Made by a program: the position numbers and the translations under genes
NCBI RefSeq assembly: GCF_033843645.1
Contig: NZ_JAWXVZ010000006.1
Coordinates: 248,001 to 312,000, forward strand
Reading direction: 5' to 3'
Length of the DNA stretch: 64,000 nucleotides
From: Pseudovibrio zosterae
Lineage (GTDB): Bacteria; Pseudomonadota; Alphaproteobacteria; Rhizobiales; Stappiaceae
The notes under the pieces: generated by a model
What the model saw: the letters and a program-made list of their open reading frames with translations, nothing else
Databases searched by the model: none
Told to the model about the DNA's origin: nothing
Part shown: in pieces, positions 17,283 to 27,334 of the stretch
How the letters are laid out: each line of letters starts with the position of its first letter
How positions within the stretch are numbered: the stretch's first letter is position 1

Positions 17283-18095
17283 ATGAACCAGAGCGGTGCT
17301 CAACCCATCCCATTCTCACGCTCGCCAAGCCCTGCGCTTGGGCGCGACGTGATCTTGAGTGCGCGCGGCGTGGTGGTCGGGTTTGGCACGAAGATGGTGC
17401 TGGAAAATCTTGATCTTGACGTTTATCGCGGTGAAGTACTTGGTTTCGTTGGTGGATCTGGGCAGGGTAAATCCGTTTTGATGCGCACCATTCTTGGGCT
17501 AACACCCATGAAGGATGGCAGTATCTCCGTTTTCGGTAAGGATTTGGGTGAAGCATCTGCTGAAGAACGCACGGCGATCGAGCGGCGCTGGGGTGTTCTT
17601 TTCCAGCAAGGCGCGCTGTTTTCATCCCTGACTGTTCGACAGAATGTTCAGTTTCCAATGCGTGAACATTTGAAACTGTCACAAAGACTTCAGGATGAAC
17701 TGGCTCTCTTGAAGATCGAGATGGTGGGACTGCCGAGAGACGCTGCTGAAAAGTACCCCTCCGAATTGTCCGGGGGCATGATCAAGCGTGCGGCTTTGGC
17801 GCGTTCCCTTGCGCTCGATCCAGATCTCGTGTTTCTGGATGAGCCAACATCCGGTCTGGACCCGATTGGAGCTGCCGAGTTTGACCAGTTGATCTACAAG
17901 CTAAAGGAAACGCTTGGATTGACGGTCTACATGGTGACCCATGATCTGGACAGCTTGCACACGGTGTGCGATCGAATTGCCGTTTTGGCGGAGAGAAAGG
18001 TGCTTGTGACCGGCACTATTGACGACATGATGCATTATGACCACCCGTGGGTGAAAGAATACTTTCGGGGTGCCCGCGCCCTCAGAAGGGCGTAA
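17283..18095 (+). CDS. MlaF-like ABC transporter ATPase
   Basis: The 270-residue ATP-binding subunit of the MCE transporter. Walker A is GGSGQGKS, the Q-loop is in VLFQQGALFSSLT, the signature is ELSGGMIKRAALARSL, and Walker B is DLVFLDEPTSGLDP with the H-loop in YMVTHDLDSL. This pattern, especially GGSGQGKS-VLM and SGGMIKR, is that of MlaF/Ttg2A. A 20-residue N-terminal extension is present. It is flanked by the permease gene and the MCE gene in the same operon. Confidence 0.93.
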   Translation: MNQSGAQPIPFSRSPSPALGRDVILSARGVVVGFGTKMVLENLDLDVYRGEVLGFVGGSGQGKSVLMRTILGLTPMKDGSISVFGKDLGEASAEERTAIERRWGVLFQQGALFSSLTVRQNVQFPMREHLKLSQRLQDELALLKIEMVGLPRDAAEKYPSELSGGMIKRAALARSLALDPDLVFLDEPTSGLDPIGAAEFDQLIYKLKETLGLTVYMVTHDLDSLHTVCDRIAVLAERKVLVTGTIDDMMHYDHPWVKEYFRGARALRRA

Positions 18096-18104
18096 GGAGG
18101 ACCA

Positions 18105-19754
18105 ATGGAAACCCGGGCCAACAATATTGCGATTGGTGCATTCGTACTGGCAGTGATTGCTGCCGTCTTCATTTTCATTTTCTGGCTCATGAGCGCCAGC
18201 GAGAGCGGCAACCGTCGTGATGTGAAGATTGTTTTTCCTGGTGCGGTCACTGGCTTGCCTACTGGTGGGCAGGTGTTGTTCAACGGCATCAAAATTGGTG
18301 ATGTGGCAAATCTGACCTTTGATCCAAATGATCCAAAGCTTGTGGTGGCAACTGTGCGCGTGGATGCGAAGGCGCCACTGCGCAAGGACACGCAAGCCTC
18401 CCTGGGTTTTACAGGTCTTACGGGTGTGGCTTATGTGGATCTTCATGGTGGATCTCAGTCGGCACCGCCGTTGATTGATCCAGACAGCAACGCCGTGCCG
18501 GTGATCTATGCAAACCGTAGTCAGTTCGAGGACCTTCTTGAAGGGGCGAAGGACATACTGGAGAAGGCGGACACCACGCTTGGTTCCATTCAGCAGGTGG
18601 TGACGACCAGCTCTCCAGATATCGAAAAGACCATTCAAAACGTTGAGAAATTTACCACAGCTCTGGCCAACAACTCAGAAGGTGTAGACCAGTTCATGGC
18701 CGGTATGACTGACACGGCCAAGGCACTTACAGATCTGTCTGGCCGTATTGGCAATCTGGTTGATCGCGGCGAACAGCTACTGGCACAGGTACCGCCGGAG
18801 AAAATTGGCGAGATCGTCGGCGATGTTGAGCAGATTACAACTGAGCTGGCCAATTCGGCTCAGGACGTTAGCGGCGTTGTGGATGCTGCCAAGACCACAG
18901 CAGCAGAGCTTCAGCAATTTGCTGAGGGCTTGAATGGCAGCCTTGATCAGGTCGACAAGATCTTGCAGGCGGTGGAGCCTGACAAGGTCCAGAGCGTATT
19001 GACCGGCGCTTCGGATTTTGCTCGCGTGTTGAGTGATCGCCGCCAAGACATCGACCAGATGGTGGTTTCGGCCAATCAGGTTCTGCAGGATGCAGAAACG
19101 GTTTCTGCGGAAATTGCAGCCCGTAAAGACGACATTGGCAAGATGGTTGACAACGCTTCAGGGGCGTTGGCCGAGGTTAACAGAGCTGCGGCTGAAGCTG
19201 GACGTGTGCTTGCAGCTGTCGACAGTGATCGAGTTTCAAACATCGTTGCATCCACGGACAAGGTGATTGGCAATTTTGCAGGCCAGGAAGCTCAGATCAA
19301 TGAAGCTATCGGCTCGATCAATACCGCAGCGGGCAACGTCAATCAGATCACGGTAGATTTGCAAAAACGGGTCCCTGACGTTGACAAGATGATCAGCGAA
19401 GGAACCGAAATCGCAAGCAATCTTAATGCGGCTTCGGTTCGTGTGAACGGGATTTTGGACAAGGTTGACAGTATGGTGTCTGCCGATGGGCAGGGCTTCA
19501 TTCAGGAAGCGACTGCCGCGGCTACATCGATCCGGATTGTAGCTGATGCATTTGCACAGCGTGCGGAGCCGATCTCCCAAAACCTTCTCAAGTTGACACA
19601 GCAAGGCTCTACCGACTTAAGTGCGACCGTGCGCCAGCTGAACGCCACGTTGCTGCAAATTCAGCGCGCAGTCGACAACTTTGACAAGAATCCTAACCGG
19701 GTAATCTTTGGTGGCTCTGAGACACCTGTCTACAATGGGGCAAGACGTCGTTAA
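18105..19754 (+). CDS. MCE-domain (MlaD-like) substrate-binding protein with long helical tail
   Basis: 549 residues: one transmembrane anchor (about 8-31), a single MCE domain (about 40-118, ending FTGLTGVAYVDLHGG) and some 400 residues of helix-forming, Ala/Asp/Gln-rich sequence with hydrophobic heptad-like spacing. MCE proteins form hexameric rings in the periplasm; the long C-terminal helices in such members can build a tube or needle toward the outer membrane, as known for PqiB and LetB types or mycobacterial Mce proteins. It is much longer than E. coli MlaD (183 residues). Starts 9 bp after the ATPase gene with AAGGAGG upstream. Confidence 0.92.
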   Translation: METRANNIAIGAFVLAVIAAVFIFIFWLMSASESGNRRDVKIVFPGAVTGLPTGGQVLFNGIKIGDVANLTFDPNDPKLVVATVRVDAKAPLRKDTQASLGFTGLTGVAYVDLHGGSQSAPPLIDPDSNAVPVIYANRSQFEDLLEGAKDILEKADTTLGSIQQVVTTSSPDIEKTIQNVEKFTTALANNSEGVDQFMAGMTDTAKALTDLSGRIGNLVDRGEQLLAQVPPEKIGEIVGDVEQITTELANSAQDVSGVVDAAKTTAAELQQFAEGLNGSLDQVDKILQAVEPDKVQSVLTGASDFARVLSDRRQDIDQMVVSANQVLQDAETVSAEIAARKDDIGKMVDNASGALAEVNRAAAEAGRVLAAVDSDRVSNIVASTDKVIGNFAGQEAQINEAIGSINTAAGNVNQITVDLQKRVPDVDKMISEGTEIASNLNAASVRVNGILDKVDSMVSADGQGFIQEATAAATSIRIVADAFAQRAEPISQNLLKLTQQGSTDLSATVRQLNATLLQIQRAVDNFDKNPNRVIFGGSETPVYNGARRR

Positions 19755-19835
19755 TACACTTTGAATTCGTGAGATTCCTCGCATAATCACGGATGTGTGG
19801 GCTGAAGGCGACTCTTTAATAGGGACTGATTTGGC

Positions 19836-20429
19836 GTGAATACTTCGAAACTAGTCAAAGGGATGGCGGTTGCTCTCATCGTGGGTGCGACGGCTGCGTG
19901 TGGCTCGACTGGCCCAAGCGCCCTTTACGACCTGACAGCCCCTCGTGAGTTCGGCAATTCTGCTCGTAGTTCGAACGTGCAGATTCTGGTTCCAACCCCC
20001 GTTGCACTGCAAGCTTTGGACACCAACTCAATTGCCGTTGCAGAGGCTGGCCGTATCTACTCCTACTATCCGCGAGTTGCATGGGCCGATTCACTGCCAA
20101 ACGTCTTTCAAGCAAAGTTGATTGAGACACTTGAAAACACTGGCAAGTTTAGAGGTGTGTCGCAGCCGGGGCAGGGGCTCCTGATCGACTATCAGCTGCA
20201 GACCACCGTGCGCGCATTCGAGGTCAACGTGGGGCAATCCGCGAGAGCCTATGTCGAAATTGCAGCGCGTCTGGTCAACGACAGAGATGGCCGGTCTGTA
20301 CAGGCGCGGGTGTTTGCAGCCGAGGTGCCTACGGTTTCCGACAATACCGACCAATCTATTGATGCGCTCAATCAGGCCTCGGATCAGGTGTTGCGGGAGA
20401 TTGCCGCCTGGGTTCTCAAGACGGTCTAG
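19836..20429 (+). CDS. ABC-type transport auxiliary lipoprotein (PqiC-like)
   Basis: A 197-residue lipoprotein of the ABC_trans_aux family. The GTG start leads into a short signal with a lipobox at Cys22 (ATAACG), then YDLTAPREFG, and later VAWADSLPNVFQAKLIETLENTGKF, which is the family core that follows a conserved R/Y-WAD pattern. In other MCE operons this lipoprotein sits at the outer membrane and docks the periplasmic tube. It is the last gene of the operon, 81 bp behind the MCE gene, and is followed by a strong terminator. Confidence 0.88.
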   Translation: MNTSKLVKGMAVALIVGATAACGSTGPSALYDLTAPREFGNSARSSNVQILVPTPVALQALDTNSIAVAEAGRIYSYYPRVAWADSLPNVFQAKLIETLENTGKFRGVSQPGQGLLIDYQLQTTVRAFEVNVGQSARAYVEIAARLVNDRDGRSVQARVFAAEVPTVSDNTDQSIDALNQASDQVLREIAAWVLKTV

Positions 20430-20456
20430 GGTTTCGCAGATCTACAACATTGTTTG

Positions 20457-20485
20457 GGGCGTGCTGCTGGTGGCGCGCCCTTTTT
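20457..20485 (+). terminator. Rho-independent terminator of the MCE operon
   Basis: GGGCGTGC (20457-20464) pairs with GCGCGCCC (20473-20480) with one G-U pair and is followed directly by five T residues. It is 27 bp after the lipoprotein stop codon. Confidence 0.85.
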
Positions 20486-20574
20486 GTTTGCCTATGTGTT
20501 TATTCCCCATATGCGCTGTGAGGTACTGCAGGCGTGCTGAAGCTCGCTGACTGGGCCACATAGGGCCTCGAATG

Positions 20575-20611
20575 AAAAAAGGCCTCTGGAGAAGCTCCAG
20601 AGGCCTTTTTG
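20575..20611. terminator. Bidirectional terminator, mainly for gpr
   Basis: A perfect 10-bp stem GGCCTCTGGA/TCCAGAGGCC (20581-20590 with 20596-20605) is flanked by six A on the left and five T on the right, so it can end transcription from both sides. It lies 22 bp beyond the gpr stop codon. Confidence 0.9.
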
Positions 20612-20632
20612 ATGGGTGTTAGTGCGGGCGGC

Positions 20633-23600
20633 TTATTCGAAGCGGCCACTCGCATGGGCCAACATTGTGTAGACCTTTCCGGTGTCGGAAGTCAGATAGG
20701 TCTGCCCCATGGTGTTGTCTGGATCATTACGAGACACCTGTGTCAGCAGCTGCTCGAAGTCCTGAATGTAGCGTTCAACTGCGGAGCGGAACTCAGGATC
20801 GCGCCCGTACTTCTGACGGATTTCATCAAAAGTCTGCTGTCCTTGCAGCGTGTAGAGGCGACGGGTGAACACATCCCGTTCGCCGCGCTTGTAACGCTCC
20901 CAAAGGTCCACAAACGTCTCGTGGTCCACTGCACGGGCGATATCCATGCTCAGAGAGTTCAAGGATTCAACCATGTGCTGAGGCGTGCGGCCCTGATTGC
21001 CTGCGCCCGAGTGCGGGGCGTTTGCAGGCAGGGCATCGTCGCTTGAGGCACGGCGCAGCAGGTCACTTACCCATCCCTTGCCAGCGTTGCCAAGATTGGC
21101 TGCCGGGCCACGGCTCGGCGCTGGGGGAGGGGTGGCCGGTGCAGGGCGCTTGGGCGCCTGCGGCCGTGGTGCCGGGCTTGCGACATCAGCGAGGGCTGGG
21201 CGTGCAGGCTCGGCCTGGTGAGCTACTGGGGCCGCGCTTTGGCCGGCTGCCGCCATGACTGGCGCGGAGACATCGAACTGTGAGGAGTGCTTGGAAACAA
21301 TCTGTGAGAGTTCACCAAGAGCCTTCACTTGCTCGTTGACCACCTTGCGCAGCGCGGCGGTTGAAGCCTCAGCTTCGTCTGGCAGCGCCAGTACACCTGC
21401 GTTCAGCTCATTGCGGGTTGCTTCCAGTTCGCGATGAACATCACGTGCTGTTTCGCGCATCCGTGTTGTTGCCTCGGAGAAGCGCTCGGAAGCTTCAGTC
21501 ACCGTACGCTGCATTTCGCTCATGATCTCATCCTGAGCCATGCGAACGGCATCGCGTGCCTTCTGGCCTTCCATGCCTGCGGTCATGCGCATGCTTTCGA
21601 ACTGCTCTGTGACCGACTTGGTTGCCGCTTCAGCAGCTGCTTTTAGCATTGCAGCGACTTCGCGGGCCTTGTCGTCAGCAACCTCAAGCGTGTCGCCAAG
21701 AGTTGCTGTGTAGCTGTTCATGAGAGCTTCGATGGCATCGGTCTTCTTCACGATGGTGTCGGAAAGTGTCTCGATGGCGAAACGACGCTCGTTGATGCGC
21801 TGGTCCGTATGGGTGTTGGTTTCTTCCAGATTCTGGACAGTCGCTGCCAGTGCACGGCTCTGATGTTCCATGCGGTTGGCCACGTTTGCGGCATCACCCA
21901 GAACTGTTGCGGTGGTTTCCTTGAGAAGAGCTACCTGGCTTTCAATCGTGCTGTTGGCTGCTTCTGTCTCAGATACAGCGCGGTCAATTGCGCTGCGGAA
22001 CTCACCAGCTCGGCGGGCCAGATTGTTCTCGACTTCTGCGAGATTGTCTCCCGCAGTTGCCAGAACGTCACGCAGCATGCCGTTGGATGTATTCAGGCGG
22101 TTCAGGATGTCTGTGATGTCGGTTTCCAAACGATCCTTCGTGCCCTGAATGATGGTCATTGCACGGTTGCTGCGCTCTTCAACGGTGTTACCAATGCTGT
22201 CGACCGCTTCCATCAGGCTACGGCTTGCAACCTCACCCTGACGGGTGAAGGTTTCAGCTGCTTCGAGGGTCTTGCTGGAGACTGTGTCCAGAAGGGCGTT
22301 GATGTCGCCTTGCATACGCTGGTTGGTGTTTTCCAGACGGGCTGCTGCAACGTTGCTGCGCTCGTCGATGCTGGTGATGATTTTCTCACCTGCATCAGAG
22401 AGAACGCGAGTTGCATCAAGGCCAGTGCGGGCAAACGCTTCAGTGGTCTCCATGCCCTTGGTGGTAACGGTGTCGAGCAGGGCGGTCATGTCGCTCTGCA
22501 GACGCTCGTTTGCACCTTCAAGACGCGAGGTTGCCGCAGAACTGCGTTCGTCGATGGCAGTGACGATCTTGTCGCCTGCTTCCACCAGCGAGCGGGTCGC
22601 TTCCAGACCGTTGCGTGCAAAGTGATCGCTGACTTCACGGCCCTTGACTGTAACAGCCTCAAGAATTGCGCGCTGAACTTCTTCCACGCGGCCTGTGAGG
22701 TCTGCTGCCTTGGTTTCAATAGCGGAGATGAGGTGGCCGCCATCTTTGTCAATGAGCTGAGCGAACTCAGCAGATTTCTCGCCAAAGGCTTCGTTGAGTA
22801 TGCCTGCCTTGGAAAGCAGCTCGTCAGCCACGGCATTGCCACGGGATGACAGCATGCCAGCTGCCTCTTCGATGACTGCGGTGACGCGTGCCCGAACCTC
22901 TTCGGTCTCACCGGAAAGGAGAGAGCGCACATCTTCGATGGCTGAGTTGAGGCGAGACTTGGCGTTGGCGCTTTCAATCGCGAGCTTGCTGGACAGGCTG
23001 CCGATTGTTTCTTCAAGTTCCTCACGGACCTTGTCGCTTTCGCCTGTGAGCTTGCCGGACATCTCTGCAAGAGATGCTGCATAAAGCGCACGTGCGTTCT
23101 CGCTTTCCACGGCCAGAGCGCGTGCGGCCTGTGTAACGGTCGTAAGTACCGCTTCACGAACCTTGTCGCTTTCGCCGGTCAAGCTGCCGCTGACAGTTGC
23201 CATTGCTTCGGTAACAGCCTTGGCGGCCAGTTCACCTTCGCTCTGCAAGCTGTTGCGTGCAGCGGCAACCGTATCCACGACGATCTCGTTGAGACGCTCG
23301 GCTTCACCCGAGAGCGTGCCGCTGAGCTTGGCCACACTTTCGGTGACGCTCTCTTCGGTACGCATGCGCTCGTCTGCCAGACGAGAGGCCGCTTGACCAA
23401 CCACGTCGAGGATGATTTCGCGAACGCGACTGCTTTCCTCGCCCAGAGTGCTTGTCGCTTCGGTCATGGCGGAGGTGAGGGCGCTTGCTGCCTTCTCGCT
23501 TTCGCCAGTCAGAGCGGAAGAGATGGATTCCAGGCGCTCGTTGAGGATGGTTTCCAGCGCGTTTGCACGGGAGTCCAGTGTTTCCGCGACTTCAAAGACC

Positions 23601-26600
23601 TTTGAGCCAAGTGAAACGTTGATCTCTGCCACACGTTCGGACAGCGTATCGGTGAGTTCCTTGGACTGGCGGCTGAGAACGTTGCCAGCTTCTTCAAGAC
23701 GCCCATCCAGAGCCGCTGTCATTTCACTCTGACCGTCTGCGAATGCAGAAGCGATTTCACGGGTACGGGCAACGAGTGTGTCGGAGATCTGACGAGCGCG
23801 GGCGTCCAGAGCATGGTCAATGCGCTCTGTGCCGGTGGACATGGTGGTTGCCAGGTGATCTGCGCGTTCAGAGATGACGGTCGCAGCGGCGTCCACCTTG
23901 TCGCCCACCTTCACGTCGAAGGAGGCCAGGCTGTCGGTAATGGTGTTTTCGATTACACTGGAACGTTCTGCCAGGATCTCGCCGATCTTCTCAGCACGCT
24001 GAGTGAGGGACTCGCCCACCTGCTCAACACGCTCAGTGAGGTTGACGGCGATGATGTCCGTACGGTCCTCTAGGATCTTGGAGATGGACTGGCTCTTCTC
24101 TTCCAGAGTGTTGGAGAGGAGTTCGGTGCCACTTTCAACGGCAGACGCCAGATTGGTTGTACGACTTTCGATGGCTTCGGAGAGCGCATCTGCGCGGCTG
24201 TCGAAGGCCTGCTCGAAGGACGTTGTCCGATCCGCCAGTGTGGTATCCAGATGCTGGATACGCGTGTCGAAGGCGTGGCTGATGTTCTGGCTGCGCAGGT
24301 CAAGTGCTTGAACGAGGTCAGAACCCTGTTCCGTGACTACCTGCTCCAGCTCGACCAAGCGAGAGGACAGGCCGTCATTGAGTGCGCGACCTCGTACATC
24401 CAGAGTTTGGGTAATGCGGTCGCCGATCTCGGAGAGCTCGGTGGTGACGCGTTCCCCGCGAGAGCCAATGAGGCGCGCAAGTTCGGTGCCGGTATCTGCC
24501 AGCTTGAGCGCCAGTTCTTCGGTGCGCTGACCAAGGGCACCTGTAATCTGTGTACCCGCTTCTTCCATTGCCACGCGGAAGCTGTTGGTGTGGGTGTCGA
24601 TGATTTCGACAACCTCACGCCCGCGCGTCGAAAGGCGTTCATCCAGTTCAGCACCATTTATCGTGATGCTTTCATGGATCTGGCCACTGATGGTGCTCAG
24701 GCGTTCTGCAAGCTCAGTGCCGCCCACGGTGATGGTTTCACCCAGAGTGTTTGCTGTTTCGTCCAGACGAGCAGCAATTTCGCCGCCGCGAAGGGACAGA
24801 TCAACCACGATGGATTCACCGGTGCCACGAAGAATTTCGGAGACTTCCGAAGAGCGTGCGGAGAGGGTTTCAATAAAGTCAGAGCACTGAACGGCAATGG
24901 CACTATTGATTTCCTGCCCTCGGGTTGCGATGCCCTCTGCGGCCTGTTCACCGGTATTGCGCAGCGCTTCGTCCAGAGTAGTGACGCGCTCGCCGATGGT
25001 GCCCATCAGATCGTCTGTACGGGTGGTGATAGTATCGATCAGGCGACCGCTCGTCAGAGACAGGTTCGCGTTGATCTCCTCGCCACGGGCCAGCATTTCT
25101 GCGCTCATCTTCTGGCTGGCGTCAACGAACTGCTCAGTTACACCAGAGATAGTGTACTCAAGCGTTTCGTTAAGCTGCGTATTTGCAGAAGTGAACTGGT
25201 CTGTCACCTGAGATACAGCGCTGTAGAGCGTATCGGTGAGCTGACCACCAACGGCAGACATGTTGTCGTTGAGAGACTGGGTTGTTGCTTCGAGCGTTGC
25301 ATTGAGCTGCTCGTTTGCGGAACCAAACTGCTCCGTAACCTGAGAAACCGTGCCGAATAGAGTTTCTGTCAACTGGCCGGTCGCGGTGGTCAGGTTGTCG
25401 TTGAGAGACTGAGTGGTGTTTTCCAGTGTGCTGTTCAGCTGTTCGCTGGCCGAGCCAAAGCGATCGGTCACCTGCTCCACGGTGGAGTAGATGCTGTCGG
25501 TCAACAGGCTGCTTGCAGAAGACAGGCTTTCCGTGAGGTTGTGGGTGCCGTTCTCCAGAGTGGTGTTGAGCTGGATATTGGCCGAGCTGATCTGCTCGGT
25601 GACACTGGAGGTCGTGGTGACCAAGGTCTGAGCCAGCTCGCCACTGGTGCTTGCCACACTCTCCTGGAACTCCTTGAGGCCATTGTTGAGCGTTGCGTTG
25701 AGCTCTTCGTTGGCTGCATTGAAGTTCTCGGTAACCTGAGAAGCGGTGGTAAACAGGGTTTCGTTGAGCTGGTAGCCGGCGCCAGTGAAGCGCTCAGTCA
25801 CGTCGTTGACGGTATTTGCCAAGGACTGTGTCAGCTGGTTGCCCTGTTCTGCGATAGACGCGTTCATGATAGCGGTCTGATCGGTAATGGTCTGAGACAG
25901 GTCTGCACCGGCAGTTGCCAGTGTGCTGTTCAGAGCATCGCCCTTTTCGGCCAGAACGTCGCCAATTTCGGAGCCACGTGCGCTGAGGCCTTCCAGAATT
26001 TCCGTGCCAATGCCGGACAGAGACTGGTTGATCTCTTCAGAGCGTGCGCTGAGGGCACCGAGAAGGGTTTCAGAGGTGTCAGCAAGACGTGCGTTAAGCT
26101 CATCACCGCGAACGGTGAGGTTCTCAACAAAGCTGTTTGCTGTACCGGAGAAGGTCTCGTTGATTTCGGTGCCGCGCAGTTCCAGCGTCTCGGCCAGATC
26201 GGTACCGGTCTTGCTGAGTGTATCCACCAGATCAGTGCCGGTGGTTGTCAGGCGGTCAACATAGTCATCGCTGCGGGTTGTCAGCGACTGGACGAGATCG
26301 CTGCCAGCATTGGTAAAGTTATCAGTGACTTCATTGACGCGGGTTTCAATCTTCGAAGCCATTTGTTCGAGCGTTGCATCAAGCGCACCGGTGAGGCGTT
26401 CCCTTGCGCGATCAACAGAGGCGGCGAAATCCTCTGATGTGGACTGCAGCTGCGTCGACAGATTTTCGTGAGTGCCGGAAATGGTCTCGCGAACAAGCTC
26501 AGCGTTAGCCTGAATCGCTTGCCGCTGGCTGACCAGCTCATCAACCAGACGGCGGATCTTGAGCTCGTTGTCATTATAAGACTGCTCGAGCGTAGACACT

Positions 26601-27334
26601 TCCGTATGGATCATGACTTCGAGCTCGCTCGCACGCGCAATTGCGCGCTCGATGCCATCTCCCATGGCCGCAACTTCGCGGCGGATGGCTTGACCCACGT
26701 TGAGGATGCTTTCCTTGGCCACATCTTCCGGCTCAGCCAGTCGCAGGGCGACCTCTGTCATGCCATGCGCCACGTTGCGCATTTCCTGCGCGCGCCAGAA
26801 CATGAGTGCCATGATCCAGAAGAACGCAATCGGAACGATGATTGCAATCACGGACAAGATGAGGGCAGGGCTTTCGGCAAAGGCTGCAAATGAGCCCAGT
26901 TCAGCAATCTCTTCCTCGAAGGCTGACCAGCTCATGGCGAGGCCAAGGCTGGCCCACACAACAGAGACGGCAAAAGCGAACCAGAATGGTGCAGCAGAAG
27001 GCTTGCGCTGAAGCGCAAACATCAGGCTGCCGATTGACTGCCTGTCATCATTGCTTGCTGCGGGAGGTCGGCCACCGCCGCGGCCTCTGCGTCGGGACGG
27101 CTTTTCTGAGCCTTCTTTATTGTCTGCATCAGTCAGCTTCTTTTCAGGAGCCGTTGCTGCTGCAGCTGCACTGCCGCCAGACAAAGCTGTTTCGGGCTGT
27201 TCCGCCGCGCCCTTCGCTTCATCTTCAAAGATTGCATCAGTGTCCTCAGGACTTCCAAAGTCCATTGAGAGCGCTTCTTCAACCGCTGACAGTGCCACTT
27301 CCGACGGAGCTTTCGCCTTCGGTGTGTTCGCCAT
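20633..27334 (-). CDS. Giant coiled-coil polar growth protein, GPR/RgsE-like
   Basis: A 2,233-residue membrane protein. Residues 1-110 are disordered and charged, with an RRRGRGGGRP patch; two transmembrane segments lie near 116-135 and 157-180; about 1,800 residues of apolipoprotein/coiled-coil-like helix follow, built of degenerate repeats such as 'ETLxxRxxEI' and 'VxDRFxxAxxQLNxTL'; then comes a Pro-rich linker and a conserved C-terminal domain (GWVSDLLRRAS... FVDLWERYKRGERDVFTRRLY). This layout matches the GROWTH POLE RING protein of Agrobacterium (2,115 residues), which forms a ring at the growing pole and is needed for unipolar growth in Hyphomicrobiales. ATG 27334 with GAGG upstream is chosen; an in-frame extension to 27463 lacks support. 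It stands alone. Confidence 0.88.
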   Translation of the reverse strand: MANTPKAKAPSEVALSAVEEALSMDFGSPEDTDAIFEDEAKGAAEQPETALSGGSAAAAATAPEKKLTDADNKEGSEKPSRRRGRGGGRPPAASNDDRQSIGSLMFALQRKPSAAPFWFAFAVSVVWASLGLAMSWSAFEEEIAELGSFAAFAESPALILSVIAIIVPIAFFWIMALMFWRAQEMRNVAHGMTEVALRLAEPEDVAKESILNVGQAIRREVAAMGDGIERAIARASELEVMIHTEVSTLEQSYNDNELKIRRLVDELVSQRQAIQANAELVRETISGTHENLSTQLQSTSEDFAASVDRARERLTGALDATLEQMASKIETRVNEVTDNFTNAGSDLVQSLTTRSDDYVDRLTTTGTDLVDTLSKTGTDLAETLELRGTEINETFSGTANSFVENLTVRGDELNARLADTSETLLGALSARSEEINQSLSGIGTEILEGLSARGSEIGDVLAEKGDALNSTLATAGADLSQTITDQTAIMNASIAEQGNQLTQSLANTVNDVTERFTGAGYQLNETLFTTASQVTENFNAANEELNATLNNGLKEFQESVASTSGELAQTLVTTTSSVTEQISSANIQLNTTLENGTHNLTESLSSASSLLTDSIYSTVEQVTDRFGSASEQLNSTLENTTQSLNDNLTTATGQLTETLFGTVSQVTEQFGSANEQLNATLEATTQSLNDNMSAVGGQLTDTLYSAVSQVTDQFTSANTQLNETLEYTISGVTEQFVDASQKMSAEMLARGEEINANLSLTSGRLIDTITTRTDDLMGTIGERVTTLDEALRNTGEQAAEGIATRGQEINSAIAVQCSDFIETLSARSSEVSEILRGTGESIVVDLSLRGGEIAARLDETANTLGETITVGGTELAERLSTISGQIHESITINGAELDERLSTRGREVVEIIDTHTNSFRVAMEEAGTQITGALGQRTEELALKLADTGTELARLIGSRGERVTTELSEIGDRITQTLDVRGRALNDGLSSRLVELEQVVTEQGSDLVQALDLRSQNISHAFDTRIQHLDTTLADRTTSFEQAFDSRADALSEAIESRTTNLASAVESGTELLSNTLEEKSQSISKILEDRTDIIAVNLTERVEQVGESLTQRAEKIGEILAERSSVIENTITDSLASFDVKVGDKVDAAATVISERADHLATTMSTGTERIDHALDARARQISDTLVARTREIASAFADGQSEMTAALDGRLEEAGNVLSRQSKELTDTLSERVAEINVSLGSKVFEVAETLDSRANALETILNERLESISSALTGESEKAASALTSAMTEATSTLGEESSRVREIILDVVGQAASRLADERMRTEESVTESVAKLSGTLSGEAERLNEIVVDTVAAARNSLQSEGELAAKAVTEAMATVSGSLTGESDKVREAVLTTVTQAARALAVESENARALYAASLAEMSGKLTGESDKVREELEETIGSLSSKLAIESANAKSRLNSAIEDVRSLLSGETEEVRARVTAVIEEAAGMLSSRGNAVADELLSKAGILNEAFGEKSAEFAQLIDKDGGHLISAIETKAADLTGRVEEVQRAILEAVTVKGREVSDHFARNGLEATRSLVEAGDKIVTAIDERSSAATSRLEGANERLQSDMTALLDTVTTKGMETTEAFARTGLDATRVLSDAGEKIITSIDERSNVAAARLENTNQRMQGDINALLDTVSSKTLEAAETFTRQGEVASRSLMEAVDSIGNTVEERSNRAMTIIQGTKDRLETDITDILNRLNTSNGMLRDVLATAGDNLAEVENNLARRAGEFRSAIDRAVSETEAANSTIESQVALLKETTATVLGDAANVANRMEHQSRALAATVQNLEETNTHTDQRINERRFAIETLSDTIVKKTDAIEALMNSYTATLGDTLEVADDKAREVAAMLKAAAEAATKSVTEQFESMRMTAGMEGQKARDAVRMAQDEIMSEMQRTVTEASERFSEATTRMRETARDVHRELEATRNELNAGVLALPDEAEASTAALRKVVNEQVKALGELSQIVSKHSSQFDVSAPVMAAAGQSAAPVAHQAEPARPALADVASPAPRPQAPKRPAPATPPPAPSRGPAANLGNAGKGWVSDLLRRASSDDALPANAPHSGAGNQGRTPQHMVESLNSLSMDIARAVDHETFVDLWERYKRGERDVFTRRLYTLQGQQTFDEIRQKYGRDPEFRSAVERYIQDFEQLLTQVSRNDPDNTMGQTYLTSDTGKVYTMLAHASGRFE

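Noticed and set aside
20700..26600. Tandem DNA repeat or CRISPR-like array in gpr
   Set aside because: The periodicity is at the protein level (degenerate helical repeats); DNA units are not identical and there are no spacers.
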